Positions 48,922 to 61,918 of a stretch of 64,000 nucleotides of DNA are shown one piece after another (positions within the stretch are counted from its first letter, which is position 1; the number at the start of each line of letters is the position of its first letter). The DNA is taken from the NCBI GenBank assembly GCA_964017185.1, contig OZ024876.1, forward strand, positions 28,798,278-28,862,277, given 5' to 3'. Below the pieces are notes generated by a model. That model searched no databases. It had not been told where the DNA came from and saw nothing but the letters and a program-made list of their open reading frames with translations. Position numbers and translations under genes: made by a program. This DNA comes from Rugalucina vietnamica. Its lineage: Eukaryota > Mollusca > Bivalvia > Lucinida > Lucinidae.

Positions 48922-49640
48922 TTAACTTGACACTTAGGTACTTATACCAAGAAAACACATAGTAAGCCGAGTGAGCAGCTATTTCCCAACAGGCGGCCAT
49001 TCAGTTACCCGAACTTAACTAAAATATGAAAACGTACATATGGCTCAAACAGCACAATTCGACTTTAAATCACAAAACAAGTAGAACCACAACAGAAGTA
49101 GTATAAAATTCCTAGAGGGTCGGGGTCGGGTGGGGGGGCTTAAACCGGTTTTACATGACCCTAACCTCACCCTCATCTTCTGCAGTAACATTTAGTTAGT
49201 TGTTCGGTCCTCGTGGTGAATCTCTTACAAGTCAATGACTCCGACGATGGAGATCCCTGGGCGCCCAATAACTTACTGAAAACTGGAGCAAAAGAAAAAA
49301 AAAAAAAAAAAACACCAATTGGCTTTATGTCGGGGCCATCATAGAGTCTGACGCCCGACCCATCGTTGTGCAATTAAAGGAGGCAGCGTAGTTATCAACC
49401 ATGATTGGGTTAAAAACATTTAAGTTATACCCTATACATGTACGTCTGTAACGTGTAATGAGTTTTCTGAATTGAAAAGAAAAATCATTCCTTCCTAGTT
49501 TCTTAAATTTTTAAACCAAGTCACCATAAAATTCTGGTTCCGAAAAGCCCTCACGTAGAAATTCTGGTTCCGAAATGCCCTCACGTAAAAGCGTCTTTAG
49601 CCCAACATTAAATTTGGTAATCAATTTTTATAGTGTCTGT
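48922..49640 (-). mobile_element. Family A retroelement, 3' part
   Basis: 3' UTR and C-terminal coding end of family A on the minus strand. A 24-bp segment, 'attctggttccgaaa.gccctcacgta', is duplicated in tandem near 49531-49588. A run of A lies near 49294-49311. Confidence 0.65.
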
Positions 49641-49679
49641 TTTTTAGTAGTGGCTACATTATAATATCGGTAGATAGTA

Positions 49680-49915
<236 letters not shown>

Positions 49916-50404
49916 TTTCTTTATTTAAAGAGGGTGACTAAGCAAAATATGTAAAAGTGATTTAGCAAAAATATTTGAATTCCGTATATTATTCTCCTTG
50001 TTCCTTGTTTTATGCATTTGATATTTTGTCAGACCACAGCTTAATTACCAATCGGTCATATTTTTTTTGCAAAACGTAAAAATAGAAGGATGTTTTTAAA
50101 TCTTTGGGCAATTATCACGACTATGCACGGCTAAACTCTACGGAGCTTGGCAATGTTGTTTAGTTGTTTTGCAAGGGCGGGACAATTCAGATTCTTTCAC
50201 GTTTAAAATAGGTTGCAGCTACTTTAACGTTAACTTTCTTTATAAACCGCAATACTTAGAACAACGTTTCAAACATGTTTAATAACCGTCTAACTGACAA
50301 TTTAGAAATTTCTCAAGATTCGCCAAATATTTGTCTTGATATGGATTTCATGTCAAATAATTATAGAGAAATGACATTAGATTGTGGTTACAAACTAAAA
50401 CATA
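49916..50404. other. No gene seen
   Basis: Immediate 5' region before the MITE upstream of gene 3. Nothing recognised. Confidence 0.45.
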
Positions 50405-50631
50405 TGAGCCGGCGCATGGGAAAACCAACAATCTGCATAGGCGAAAACAAAGGCGCAGGTCAGCTTCGCAGTAACTTCGAGCGCCTTTGTTTTCGCTACA
50501 CTGATAGTACAATTCCTCTACTTACTAAATCCATAATTTCCAGCCTCTAACCATCTTCTGTGACTGTACAGCCCGGTTTGTGTCGGACCTGGTCGGAACC
50601 CAAATTGTAGGTTTTCTCATGTTCGGGCTCA
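50405..50631. repeat. MITE family D directly upstream of gene 3
   Basis: Starts TGAGCCGGCGCATGGG and ends 'ttttctcatgttcgggctca', 227 bp. It ends 61 bp before the chosen ATG of gene 3, so it may contribute 5' UTR or promoter sequence. Confidence 0.75.
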
Positions 50632-50692
50632 TATCAAATTTGAGGAAAGAGAAAATAACAATACATGTAGACAGAAATGACAATGAAACAAT

Positions 50693-53600
50693 ATGGAAAT
50701 ATCCCTGAAATACAAAGAGATGGTTTTGGTATGCTTGCTGATATTCAACATTCCGTGTATTATTGCGATCCACCGCGCCGGTAAGTAATATTCTCATTTA
50801 TTTTAACCCATTTAAACGTAGATATTTTGGCTTTTCCGGCATAAACCATATGCCGTATGTGTTTGGAACAAAACGTAGACTTTCATGTAGATCCTTTTCA
50901 AAAGAGCTAACTATTTAGAAGAAAGGCACATTGCCCCAAATTGCAATTCAGGGGTTGGTAACTCAAATCCATCTTAATCTTAAGATCAACTTACGACCAA
51001 CTTAAGTCACTGTATCTCTTAGGGATTACGGTGAATAACTGAAAAGGATCTTCAGTTACGGTGACAACCTAACAGCATCGTAACTTTGGCGTCATCTTAT
51101 CTTACAAAGTGGCACCTTTCATTTGAAAAAAGTTCCGACAGAGTAACTGGAATATCAAGGGTGTAAATTTCAAAGTGGCAGTCTTAAGTATGTCGTAAGT
51201 AGGGGAACATGCGATGCCTTCGAGTTACTGGGTCCAGTGGTTGGTTCAAAATTCATTTTATGTGCATGTTTACAAACGTTGTCATAACTGTTCTTGTTTT
51301 ACGCATTTCTTTGAATAATAGCCAAACTGTCATAGAAAGATTTTCTTGGTAAAATTACACTTAATATTAAAAGCTGACATTTTTTTCCGATTACAGAAAG
51401 GTACAAGTAGGCAATGATCAGGAAAAGGCGCAACCAGTTAGAAACTCCCACTCCAAAAACCGAAGTGGAGAAAACTAAATTGACAATAAGATACTTGCAC
51501 TAAGAAAATACATTGTAAGCCGAGTGAGCAGCTCAGAATCAGAATAGTTTACTGGTGAAACGTCAAACTGACAATACCACACCAGCTATTTCCCAATAGG
51601 CGGCCACTCAGTTACCTACACCTAACTAAAATATAAAAACGCACATAAGGCGCAAACAGCACAAAAAATCAACACCAAAACATAAAACAACAAGAACCAC
51701 AACAGAAGTATCGCCTTGGACGATCAGTAATACAAAATTACTGGCGGGCTTAAAATAGTTTTACATGGCCAAAACCTCACCCTCAGCTTCTGCTGTGGTT
51801 CATAACACATAGTTGTTCGGTCCTCGTGGTGAATCTCTAACAAGTCAATGAATCATCAAGGACAAACATATAAATCATGATAACCACCATGATGAATCAA
51901 AAACGAGGACTCACAGATTCAGTAACTGCCCGACGATGGAAATCCCTGGGCGCCCAATAACTTACTGAAAGTTCGGAGCAAAAGACCAGTTGAACCCCGG
52001 TGGGTTAAGCAACAGACAAGAAGCTCCGGCCCCAACCAACTAAAATGAATAGCTTTAAGTCGAGGCCATCATAGAGTCTGACGCCCGACCCACCGGCGTG
52101 CAATTAAAGAAGGCAGCGTGGTTATCAACCATGATTGGGTTAAAAACTAAGCATGCAGACTGCTGATTTTTCTGAACTGAAAAGAAAAATCATTTCTGCC
52201 TATAAATTTCTTTAATTTATAAACCAAGTCACCATAAAATTGTGGTTCCGAAAGGTCATCACGTAAAAGCGTCTTTAGCCCAACATTAAATTTGGAAATC
52301 TATTCATAGTGTCTGCGATAAAATTTAGAAAATGTTTTTCGAAGTTTATGATACCGATAGCCCTGCTGGAGAAGTTTGGCTGTTAAACATTTATTTCGCG
52401 CGTTGAAGTCTGCAACATGATTGCAACAGACTCGAAGTTGATTAACACTTTTATCCCCCAAAAAGACCACACAAGCAGTTCATTTTGGCCGTATTTACAT
52501 CACTTTATTTAATGAAAAGCCGTATACTATCATGGTAACCATCTCACAGCAGTTTGATGCTGTAATATAGTATTTGCGGAATTGTTCTCCAGTACAACAA
52601 ATACCGTTAAGTTCATCAATTTACGATGACAAAATAAATCTTACATGAACACTCTGAGTACTACATTTTGTTACCCCACCCATTTTCTACTATTGAAACC
52701 ACTGATACCAGACTAGATCAGCCGGCAACATTGCTTCACTTTCGTGACAGCTTAGCATTGGTTACAATCAAACTAATGTCGGGCTGATCATGGATTTTGT
52801 AATGAATATTAAAAGTTGCCGTCTACATAGTAACCTAATTGGAAAATCATACGTAACCAGAATGTAGATAGGGGCAGCAATTTGACAACTGGACTGTAGT
52901 TTGATTCCTTCATTTTAATGCTATGTTGTGTTCATTTCAGCTGATACACGACAGGGTGGGATAGTCCCTTCCACCAGAGAGACAAACACCTTTAAAATCC
53001 AGGCTCAGCTGAAAGATCTCGGCATAGTATTACCTCAGGCCAATGTTTCAAATGTACCACCGCTGATTTTAAATCAGCCGCATAGTCGGCCTGTCAGTCA
53101 GCTCAACATTCAACACAACCAGCCTTTGATTGCAACCGCCACGCGACCATTTAGACCACCACGTATTAAAACACAACCACAGCATAATGATGTACGGACC
53201 ACCGATTCTGGAACACAAGTCCTTCTTTTATACCCGAAGTCAGGAAATCTTAACAATACCCATTTTCCAGATATTGTTGGACAAAGTGATATTCATAGAC
53301 ATGGTCTTGCTCCGCCGGCAAATACAGGTCAAGGTCATATCAACTATCATTCTTCACATGTACATCTACCGGGCGAAGATGGGAACAATTCCACCCGACC
53401 AGTTATCCACAGAGTTAGACAAGGTGAACATCACCATAGCCACGCCAATCACCATTCAACACATGTAGATTTACCAGGTGTGCACGGGAACAACTCCACC
53501 AGACCAATAATACATAGAACAACACACAGCGAACACGGACACAGATCTGGACTTACAGGAACTGCACAGCCAGATCACAGACATGTAAAGTACCATTCCA

Positions 53601-54448
53601 CACACGTAGATTTACCGGGAGAGCACGGGAACAACTCCACTAGACCGATAATCCACCGAATACCCCAAGGTGGACAAGGTCATGGTGGCCATCGACATGG
53701 ACATCCGCACTCGCACCCGACAAACCATCACGAAACACACGTTGATCTACCGGGTGAGCACGGAAATCTTTCACCACATGCTGTTATACATAGAGTTGGA
53801 AGTGCGCATAGGCACGTTAATCAGCCGGTACAGGCAATGCGTCCTGCCGATCAGTCCGGCCCTGTTATTCATGGACTTGGTCATGATATATCACGTAATG
53901 TTGCTTCCTTGAGTGCTCCATACAGCGTCAGTGACGGGACTTTGGGAAACCGGCCCGTTCCTGGTACAGGGGGCACAGTGCAGTCGGCACATTACATTAA
54001 CGTTCCAACAGAAACCGCCGAAACCGTTAGTACTCAACACCAGCACCAGCCTGTTGTTCAAGCCCAAACGTCTCAACTGGGAATACTGCCATCTTATGTA
54101 GAAGGTGGCCTGCCGATGCCATCTGAGTTTGCAACAACACCTACATCGCCCACTATGATTCCGCCAATGCCCGATGGTATGGCGGTGCCATACATGGGAG
54201 AGGCCGGAGTACCGTTCGGGTTGGGTGGTGGACCTATAGCTCCATTTCATATGCCATTTAGACCATTAAGGCCTTTCGGTCCTTTAGCTCACCTCCCACC
54301 GTTCTTGCGTCGGCGCATTCGGTTTAGGCGGCGAATGCGCCGCCGCATGCGAAGACTTCGAAGGCTAAACTTCATGCGACAACATGGATTAATTGGACCA
54401 TTTGAGCCGCACGTGGGACTACCTGTTCCAATGTTTCCTATGTTATAA
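50693..54448 (+). CDS. Gene 3: secreted His-rich repeat protein with N-glycosylation sequons in the repeat
   Basis: Exon 1 (50693-50780) encodes a signal peptide containing MVLVCLLIFNIPCIIAI, with a strong donor (g|gtaagt). A phase-1 intron (50781-52940) leads to exon 2 (52941-54448); the protein is 531 residues. An in-frame stop lies just 5' of the chosen ATG; a second ATG 9 codons later would also work. Four core units (first at His169) of the type HVDLPGEHGNNSTRPIIH are separated by His-rich linkers of variable length. NNST gives sequons in three of the four. The rest of the middle region is Pro/Gly/Thr-rich. An Arg/Met block (about 484-506, RRRIRFRRRMRRRMRRLRR) precedes a short hydrophobic end. 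The exon plan and core match genes 1 and 2. Extracellular; function unknown. Confidence 0.83.
51398..52445 (-). mobile_element. Family A retroelement in the intron of gene 3
   Basis: About 1.05 kb on the minus strand, from the coding region ('KFYRRHYE', 'SKFNVGLKTLL' in broken frames) to the 3' UTR terminus. A 55-bp foreign piece interrupts it near 51533-51590. Confidence 0.7.
53344..53810 (+). repeat. Coding repeats of gene 3 (four units)
   Basis: Four units with 'acatgtagatttaccgg' at similar positions and His-rich spacers of unequal length. Less homogeneous than the arrays of genes 1 and 2. Confidence 0.85.
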
Positions 54449-54853
54449 TTAATGCTTTCTACAGTTTCTGTCTTTGGACGGGTAAATATTGTATATACAA
54501 ATGTTATTGTGAAACAGTTTTACGTGAATTTAACAAATATAAGTGTTGTCAATGTGTGATACTTTTACCTTTCTTTATTTGATAGCGATAGGCACGGATA
54601 GTGCAATAATAATTTGATCTAACGCTGGTAATGTATTGCATTCGACATACGTAGGCGCAGCGTGTGTATATATAATGTGTACAGGTATGTGTGTTTCTGT
54701 GATGAATCACTAATTTAAAACTATCTTACATTTGAAAATGTTAAAAGGTTTTCCGGAAATGTTGACAGAAAAATAAGTCATTCTATACGTGGGTTATTGA
54801 GCACCTGACAATGCATGAACACTTGCAGACAAACATGACAGTGAACTGAGAAA

Positions 54854-55078
54854 TGAGCATGTGCGTAAAAAAAACAACAAATCGGGTTTCCGACCAGGTC
54901 TGGCACAAAACGGCCTGTACAGTCATAGAAGCAGGCTAGAAGCTTGAAATTTCGGATTTTAGAAGAAGAAGAAGAAGAAGAAGGATTGTACTATCCGTGC
55001 AGCGAAAACAAAGGCGCACAGCTGATATGCAGCTTTTTATTTCGCCTATGCAAATTGTTTGTCTCATGCAGTGGCTCA
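54854..55078. repeat. MITE family D, reverse, downstream of gene 3
   Basis: Starts TGAGCATGTGCG and contains 'gggtttccgaccaggtctgg' and a short (GAA)n expansion near 54963-54983. It ends 'tctcatgcagtggctca'. Confidence 0.7.
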
Positions 55079-55574
55079 AAATACAATGAAATGACAAAGC
55101 GACTGTTTGCCATTGGGAAGCCGAAACAAGGGATGCAAACAAGTGTGCAAAGAGCAAATATATTCAAAATATTTATTTTATATGTCCTAAATAATAACAA
55201 CTTGTGTCAAACACACTATTGCACGTTTCGTTGTCGTAGTCCCTTCTGGCAGAGATCAATGTTACGGACAAAGCAGAATCCTGAAATAGAAGAAAACATG
55301 TCAAAACAAAAATATATCGGTTTAGATAAACCTGTATTGTTGTATCCATTTCCATCATAAAATATCATATGTGTTACACGTCACCATTTTTACTGCGAAT
55401 CGTTTTAACCCAAAACGTTTTAAAAAAAACATATGGAATTACGATGGGGTTACGACGGCGATGCGATGGAAAAATTGCACGAAAAGCTGTTATCAAACAT
55501 AATTAAGATGCTTAGATATTTTGTCAAATAGAATCCTTAAATTCTTTCCTTAACAGAACCCTATAGTGACTGAA
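55079..55574. other. No gene seen
   Basis: Between the tail-to-tail genes 3 and 4. Nothing recognised apart from repeats on either side. Confidence 0.45.
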
Positions 55575-55760
55575 AAAGTACAAGTAGGCAAAGATCAGGA
55601 AAATGCGCAATCAGAAAAAGACTCCCACTCCAAAAACCAAGGTGGGAAAAAACCAAACTTACAATCAGGTACTTATACCATGAAAACATTTCGTAAGCCG
55701 AATGAGCAGCTATTTTCCCAATAGGTGGCCACTCAGTTACCTTAACTAAAAATTAAGTAC
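55575..55760 (-). mobile_element. Family A retroelement, 3' terminal fragment
   Basis: Only the last 185 bp of the family ('gtacaagtaggcaaagatca' to 'ccactcagttacc'). Confidence 0.65.
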
Positions 55761-55875
55761 TGCTCTACTCCTGCTACTTTTGGCCAGGAATGTTATAATT
55801 CGTACAGTGCAAAACAATTCCCAATCAAAATTTTCGAACTTACTTACCCACTGTTTGGTGCTATAGCCCAGTTAA

Positions 55876-58047
55876 TCACTTCGGCCTCAAAGGTCCACTT
55901 TGTCGTCTACCATATATGTCCAATCCCACGGCCGGCAACGGACCACTTCCACTGATGCCACTTACTCCCGGTATCATACTAGCACCAATTTGTCCAGCAA
56001 CCAAAGAACTGTCCATAAACGCTGAACCATCAGACAGGGGTACACCAACACCAGCTTGTTGCAAATCGTTGCCGCTAGCTGATAGGCCCAAACTAGCTGA
56101 TCTAAAAGTGTCTATATTATGAGCGTTTACAACGCCCTGCAATGGACCAGAGCCCGATTGTGGTCCTAATGTCCCTATATCTTGTACATTAACAATGCCT
56201 TCTAATTGTCCAGAGACCGACTGACTGCCCATGTTCAAAGGCGATGCCATTACAAAGGAATCAACCCGTTGGCGGTCGAGGCCGGTAGGTATGAAAGGCA
56301 CGCCCCCTCCAATACTGACACCGCCCGTAATAGACTGATCAATAGGGTTAACACCTCCCTGGCTTGCAGATATCTGTGCAAGTATATCCTCAGGTATATT
56401 CGTCGGTTGAGTCCAGTCTGCTAGAGATGGTGGCAGAGGTGCATGTCGGTCATTGCCATAACCGTCCCTGATACCGGACGAGTAATCGCCGTCATTGCCG
56501 AGTCCACCGTGCATCGGGAGGTCCCCGATACCACCTTGTAGGGGTCTTCCAGAAATCGTGCTACCTTCGAGATCCCTGACCCACTGGGGTATCTGATCAA
56601 GTGGTATACTCGCGCCAGAGTCGGACGGAAAGCCTGTTAACGGACCAGCCGCCGTCAAAGTGGCGCCCGACCCCACTGGTAAGACTGACCCCCGCCGCTG
56701 ATAGGTTTCAAGTGGTCTGGACTGTGAAGCAACAAACGGAGTACCAGCGCTTGAACCCGATTGGAACACTCGTGGCTTAGGTATGACTCTTCTTCTACCA
56801 TAGTCTGACACAAGAAAATATATTGTACATGATGTACCAATATGTTGTATGAACCAATTAATGAACAAATGTAACGAACAGCCGAGCTGAGCCACAGAAA
56901 CCCCATCAGTGGAAAAGCATGCTCATCCACCAAGGGTGGTTTACTGCGCTATATACCCAACACTTACTCGATTCACAGAGTCTCGAGTTTGAAATTTGCA
57001 TATTTCCAAGGGAGGCTATCCCGTCACATTACTTCCCCCTCCGAGAAGACTCGTCCCGAGTCTTGGCCTGGGGACTACATGGGTAAGGCAACTCCGTTCT
57101 GGCAGTTGTCATCATCCCACCGCTGCCACCAAATGTTTCCATCGATGCTATTTAGCATCGATGTAATGTAGGACTTTACATTTCACAAACAATGATATGT
57201 TTCTCGAAAAAAAAAATCATGGAGTATTTTATCAATTTCTATGTTTCTTGATATCAAGGCGGATGCTTTAAAATCTGGATATATTAAACCAAATGGGTTT
57301 TATAAAAAAAAACAAATCTAAATCTAAAGGGTCACTGATAAGGCATGAGTAGCCGAAACCGCGGTATGACCCACCCCTTTCTCATTAATATGTTCACTGC
57401 TCTTAAAGGATCTAAGTTTTAATTATCATTTACACTAAATGGCAGATCGTGGAATGAACACATTTACGTATGACAAGAGCTTCGTCTTCAGGTATATTTA
57501 CATGTGCCTGATTGATGATGATTGAAACTTTATTCTACAAAAAGTGTGACATGAATAAATGATTACTGTTGTCTGTAATATATTGTTTCATTGACTTTTC
57601 ATCTGAGGTTAAAATTAAGGAAACGCTAAATAACGTTTATTGTTTACATACGATTGTAAATTGTTCTATAGGAGCTATGTTTTTTCAATTAAAGAAAGTA
57701 AAAGTAGGCAATGATCAGGAAATGGTGCAATCGGAAAGAAATTCCCATTCCAAAAACCGAGGTGGGAAAAGATCTTTATTTACACTAAGGTACTTATACT
57801 AAGAAAACATATCGTTAGCCCAGTGAGCAGCTATTTTCCAATAGGCGGCCACTCAGTTACTCGAACTTAACTAAAAATATGAAAACGCACCTGTGTGTAA
57901 GGAGCACACAGCTCAAATATTCAACACAAAACAATTAGAACCGCTACCAAAGTACCATGTTAACATGTTAATTGGTTTACCTGTTTGTTGTCCAGAGCAC
58001 AGGAGCACCAAATTGACAACAACCAAAGAAACACAGACACTCTTCAT
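55876..58047 (-). CDS. Gene 4: secreted Gly/Ser-rich protein with the same exon plan
   Basis: Minus strand: exon 1 (58047-57981) encodes a signal peptide starting MKSVCVSLVVVNLVLLCS. A phase-1 intron (57980-56805) joins it to exon 2 (56804-55876), giving 331 residues. The mature protein starts with a basic stretch (DYGRRRVIPKPRVF). It continues Gly/Ser/Pro-rich with a loose duplicated segment ('SGQLEGIVNVQDIGTLGP' against 'SGPLQGVVNAHNIDTF') and ends YGRRQSGPLRPK. There is no His/Asp core and no Cys in the mature part. It is tail-to-tail with gene 3. A 3' splice-like 'ttatttctag' just before the ATG suggests a 5' UTR intron. Function unknown; grouping with genes 1-3 rests on location, intron phase and secretion, not on sequence homology. 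Confidence 0.78.
56890..57170 (-). repeat. Possible gypsy-type LTR relic in the intron of gene 4
   Basis: On the minus strand 'tctcggagggggaagtaatg' followed by TGTGACGGG resembles the pol end / LTR start junction of Ty3/gypsy elements. The other LTR boundary was not found and there is no second LTR. Confidence 0.3.
57171..57689. other. Intron of gene 4, nothing recognised
   Basis: AT-rich. No coding or repeat signal apart from the short hairpin 'catcgatgctatttagcatcgatg' near 57140-57165, just before it. Confidence 0.45.
57690..57945 (-). mobile_element. Family A retroelement 3' end in the intron of gene 4
   Basis: Starts 'aaagtaggcaatgatcagga' and runs to 'aaaacaattagaacc'. It ends within 40 bp of the exon 1 splice donor of gene 4. 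Confidence 0.65.
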
Positions 58048-59949
58048 CTTTCCTAGAAATAAAATAAATAAACATGTTTCAATTTGGCAGTATAAATCCA
58101 TTTGTATTCCCTATCAGTACAGCATGCACTTGTAGAAATATTTGCGTCACAACAGCTTAAGCATTGGATGATTGGGATAGCTATGATATTTTAGCAACAT
58201 GTTTCAGCATGAGTATTAATGTAAGTACAACTATTTTGAACACACCAGTGCTAACAAATAATAGCCCGAATATCTCTATAGTTTTGTACGGGAATCTTAC
58301 CGGTGTTTTAACCGAGTGTCTTGCTTTTAATACACTGCTTAAAATACAAAATGATACTGCAGGTTTTATCAATTAAAGTTAGGTGTAAATTGGATTTTAG
58401 ACGTTTGCTTGTGGACGGTATAGTTGCGTAAAATGGCACAGACAAATTCAAACAAGCAATTGTTTACTTACAGAAAACAGAAGTCCTATGGCCGAGAAGT
58501 ATACAACAAATTTTGAAATATTAAAACTCTTGTCAAACCATTTATACCAATGAATTCTCTAGACATGTTTAAGCATATATGAGACGCAGGAGGATAAAAC
58601 GATACTTTCGTGTACAACAAAAACACGTTTTACTTAATCATATGAAAGACGGGTTGGCCAGAGACTTAACAATTGGGATATAGGAAACAGAGGGTCTATC
58701 TCTCCACGTAACGAAACGAGAGTTATGGTCAGCACTGCTCTTGAAGCTGATCCGTACCTCTGTTTGCGAATCTACAAAAAGCAAATTTTCTCCCGTCGGG
58801 CTTTGTCCTCTTATGACGGCACAGCTGTCATTCATATTATAATGAAATAAAACGAGAGTAATTATTTTATGTACTTAATATACCTAAGATGACGTATTGC
58901 AGGTAATGAAGGTACAGTAACCAATGATATTCAAAAGAGGTTGGGGTTTTCAACCAGGTTTTATTATCTTCCAACTGTTATAGAATGTTTGAAATGCATT
59001 TTCTGTACATATATATACACATAGAAATAGATTAGAGAACATCTTATTTTTGAAGTGTGTATTTTCGTTAAAAATGAAAATTCCAAACTTCTGTTGACGA
59101 TATTCGAAGAAATCTTTCGTAAAACAATGACAAATGTGAAGTAAAATTGCGCAAATAACAAAAATAAAGTTAACGTATTTAATTGCTTGTACGTTTAATA
59201 AAAAAAAACAACAACACTGAACAAAAACATTGGTTTACAATTATAGTGAGCGTTGGAACCACAACTGGTGGAAGGTTAAGACTGTGATTTTTGGAGCTAA
59301 TGCAATTACAGGATGATACAACAAGCACATAATCGTCAGTATTTCTAATGTCACCAGTGTACATTGGCCCTCGCTAAAACCAAGGACTCTAGGGTCCTTG
59401 CTAAAATACGAACGAGTTTGTGTATATTTTGCTTCTAGTATGTGCTAATGCCGCTTTTAACCAGGTCACACTCACCGACTATAAAAATGGAAAGTGATCT
59501 CTCTTACAGACAATTACGTTGAATTAGTTTAGCTACTTTTTCCATGTGTATAATTAACGGACATGTGCATGTCCAAAGAAACCGGAGCGCTAGCTCGAGG
59601 GTTTTAACAATTAACAATGTACTCTAGCATATTTGATAAACAATGCATTTCCTCTCGGGTGTCTAGACATAAATCTCTTTCGAGCTTCAGAATAAGTCCA
59701 GCCTGACTGGTTCTGGTTACTCGCGATCAATTGGGATCCCATTTATCACTCAAAGGTGATATCTTTCACGATTGGCGCATGGAATGTGTGTACCTTAGTC
59801 ACAGATAGACTAGCAAATAACCCCCGATGATTAGTAGAGATCTAGAAGATGTTGGGTATTTATGGTTGCATAAAATGGGGTTTGGGGCATTGTCAGAAAT
59901 TGACAAAACGACATCAACAGCGACCAAATGATACATGACACCCTCTTGC
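58048..59949. other. No gene supported
   Basis: 5' side of gene 4. A 65-codon minus-strand ORF (58638-58835) looks fairly coding-like but has no recognised domain and no good splice context. Otherwise AT-rich. Confidence 0.45.
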
Positions 59950-61265
59950 AGAGTAAACCAACATAATAAAATCTGCAATTTTATCTTAATTTTAACTGTT
60001 TTAGGTGAATTATCAGAAAATTGACGTTTTGGCGGCCATTTTGGATATCATCTTGAATTTCCGTGTAAAGAATCCACATACAGTCTTGCCACCTTGACAT
60101 ATAAGAATGCCCATTCTATGAGCCTCAACATAAAACCATCAAATCTTTCTAGTGGTGGCTGAAACGAAATTTGTGAAGCTAAACCTACCCCTACCCCCTT
60201 GATTTGCCAGAATCTTATCATGTATCCCTACGTTATAAAGACGAGAATATTTTCAATCCAATTTGATACCACAATCCTAGCTGACATCCACGTTGAACAA
60301 TTTTCTTATATACTCAATTTAATTCCAACCTTTTCTGTAGTGTGTTTGCAGTAAAATATTTTTGTTTGAGTAGTGGACCAGGTAGCAAATCCGTATAAAA
60401 TATTTCAATTTTTGTTAAAATTTTGGGCTCACTCAGAAGAATTCTGTTGCAAGGAGGATTTAGCGCCTCGTTATGTTTTTCCAGTTACTTCCGGGTAAAC
60501 CATCATAATAAAACCTGCATGTTTATCTTAATTTTATGTGTTTAGGTGAATTATCAGAAAATTGATGTTTTGGTGGCCATTTTTGAATGTCATCTTTGAT
60601 TTCCGTGTGAAGAATCCACATACAGACTTGGCATCTGGACCTAAAAGATTATCCATTCTATGAGCCTCAACATAAAATCGTCAAACCTTCCTAGTGGCAG
60701 ATGAAACGAAATTTGTGAAGCTAAACCTACCCCTAACCAATTTATTTGCGAGAATCTTATCATGTACCCTTACGTTATAAAGACGAGAATATTTCCAATT
60801 TGATACCGTAATCCTAGCTGACATCCACGTTGAACAATTTTCTTATATACTCAATTTAATTCTTACGATAAAAAACCTTTTCTGTAGTGTGTGTGTGCGA
60901 CAAAATATTTTTGGTTTAGCAATAGGCCAGGTAGCAAATCTGTATAAAATATGCCAATTTTGTGACACTTTTGGGCTGAGTCAGAAAAAAAATCTATTGC
61001 TAGCAGGATTTTAGGCCTGATTATGCCTTGTAAGTTACTTTTGAGTAAAACGACACAAAATCTGCATGTTTTTCTAAATCTTGACTCTTTTATTGAAAAT
61101 TTATCTTTTGGTGGCCATTTTGGACGCCATCTTGGATTTTGGTAAGAAGAATCCACATCCGGCCTTGGCACCCAGGCCAAAACATTTGCCTATTGTATGA
61201 TCTTTAACATAAGCCCATCAAACCTTTTATGTGGAGAGGGTGGAACGAGACTGCTTTTCTAGCTG
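59950..61265 (+). repeat. Three decayed tandem units of about 540 bp
   Basis: Units begin near 59955, 60495 and 61034 with 'gtaaaccatcataataaaa'-like sequence, then 'gaattatcagaaaattga', 'ggccattttgga', 'gaatccacatac' and 'ctatgagcctcaacataaaa'. The third is more diverged and truncated. Non-coding. Confidence 0.75.
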
Positions 61266-61288
61266 GATATTTCTAGCTGGCTTCTGCG

Positions 61289-61408
61289 CTATACCCACAA
61301 TCTATGTTTTGAACAACAATAAGAAAAATATCATAATTTTTCAGCTGAAAATTTTCAATTTTTAAAGCTTAAAACGTCTGTTTATTGGATGGGCTAGTTT
61401 TCGTAATG
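61289..61408. repeat. MITE family C, right half
   Basis: From 'acccacaatctatgttttga' to 'gatgggctagttttcgtaatg'. Only the right half is present. Confidence 0.55.
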
Positions 61409-61635
61409 TGTAGCTCTAAACTGTTGGTTGCAAGTAGAGTAAGTCGTTGCTGAAGAATCTGGTGATTGCCCATTGACTCTGGCTTTGCGCTCTCTGCACT
61501 TTCTTTCAGATTCGACAATTCTATTTTCTCTCCTTTGTTGACTAGACAGCGCCACTTTGATCGATCCTATGCAGCATGTTCCCAAGGATTGGTATGCTGA
61601 AGTCCTTAAGTGAAACGCTTCCCAGATGACTTTTT

Positions 61636-61918
61636 TGTCCCATAACGAAAACATGCCCAGTCAATATACAGAAATTTTTAAAGTTGTAATAAACTTTTCA
61701 GTAGCAAAAAATTTGATATTTTTTTCTTATTTTTGCTCAAAACATAGATTGTGGGTACACGTTAGAACTGCCTTAGCGAGGCGGTTCTAACGTGTATCCA
61801 CCGTGAATCTTTTTTTTTTTTTTTTTTTTTGAACAAAAATAAGAAAAATAGGTATACCCTGCATTACCCAGTTTTTTTACTATATGAACGTTATTTATTT
61901 CACGGACATGTTTTCCGG
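61636..61918. repeat. MITE family C, reverse, nested in family B
   Basis: Starts 'cgaaaacatgcccagtcaat', has the central inverted 'agaactgccttagcgaggcgg' and a T24-25 run, and ends 'cacggacatgttttcc'. Confidence 0.65.

Noticed and set aside
58638-58835. 65-codon minus-strand ORF with fairly protein-like composition
   Set aside because: No recognised domain, no signal peptide, no convincing splice sites at either end, and no second exon in frame nearby. It could be an exon or transposon fragment, but it is not supported.
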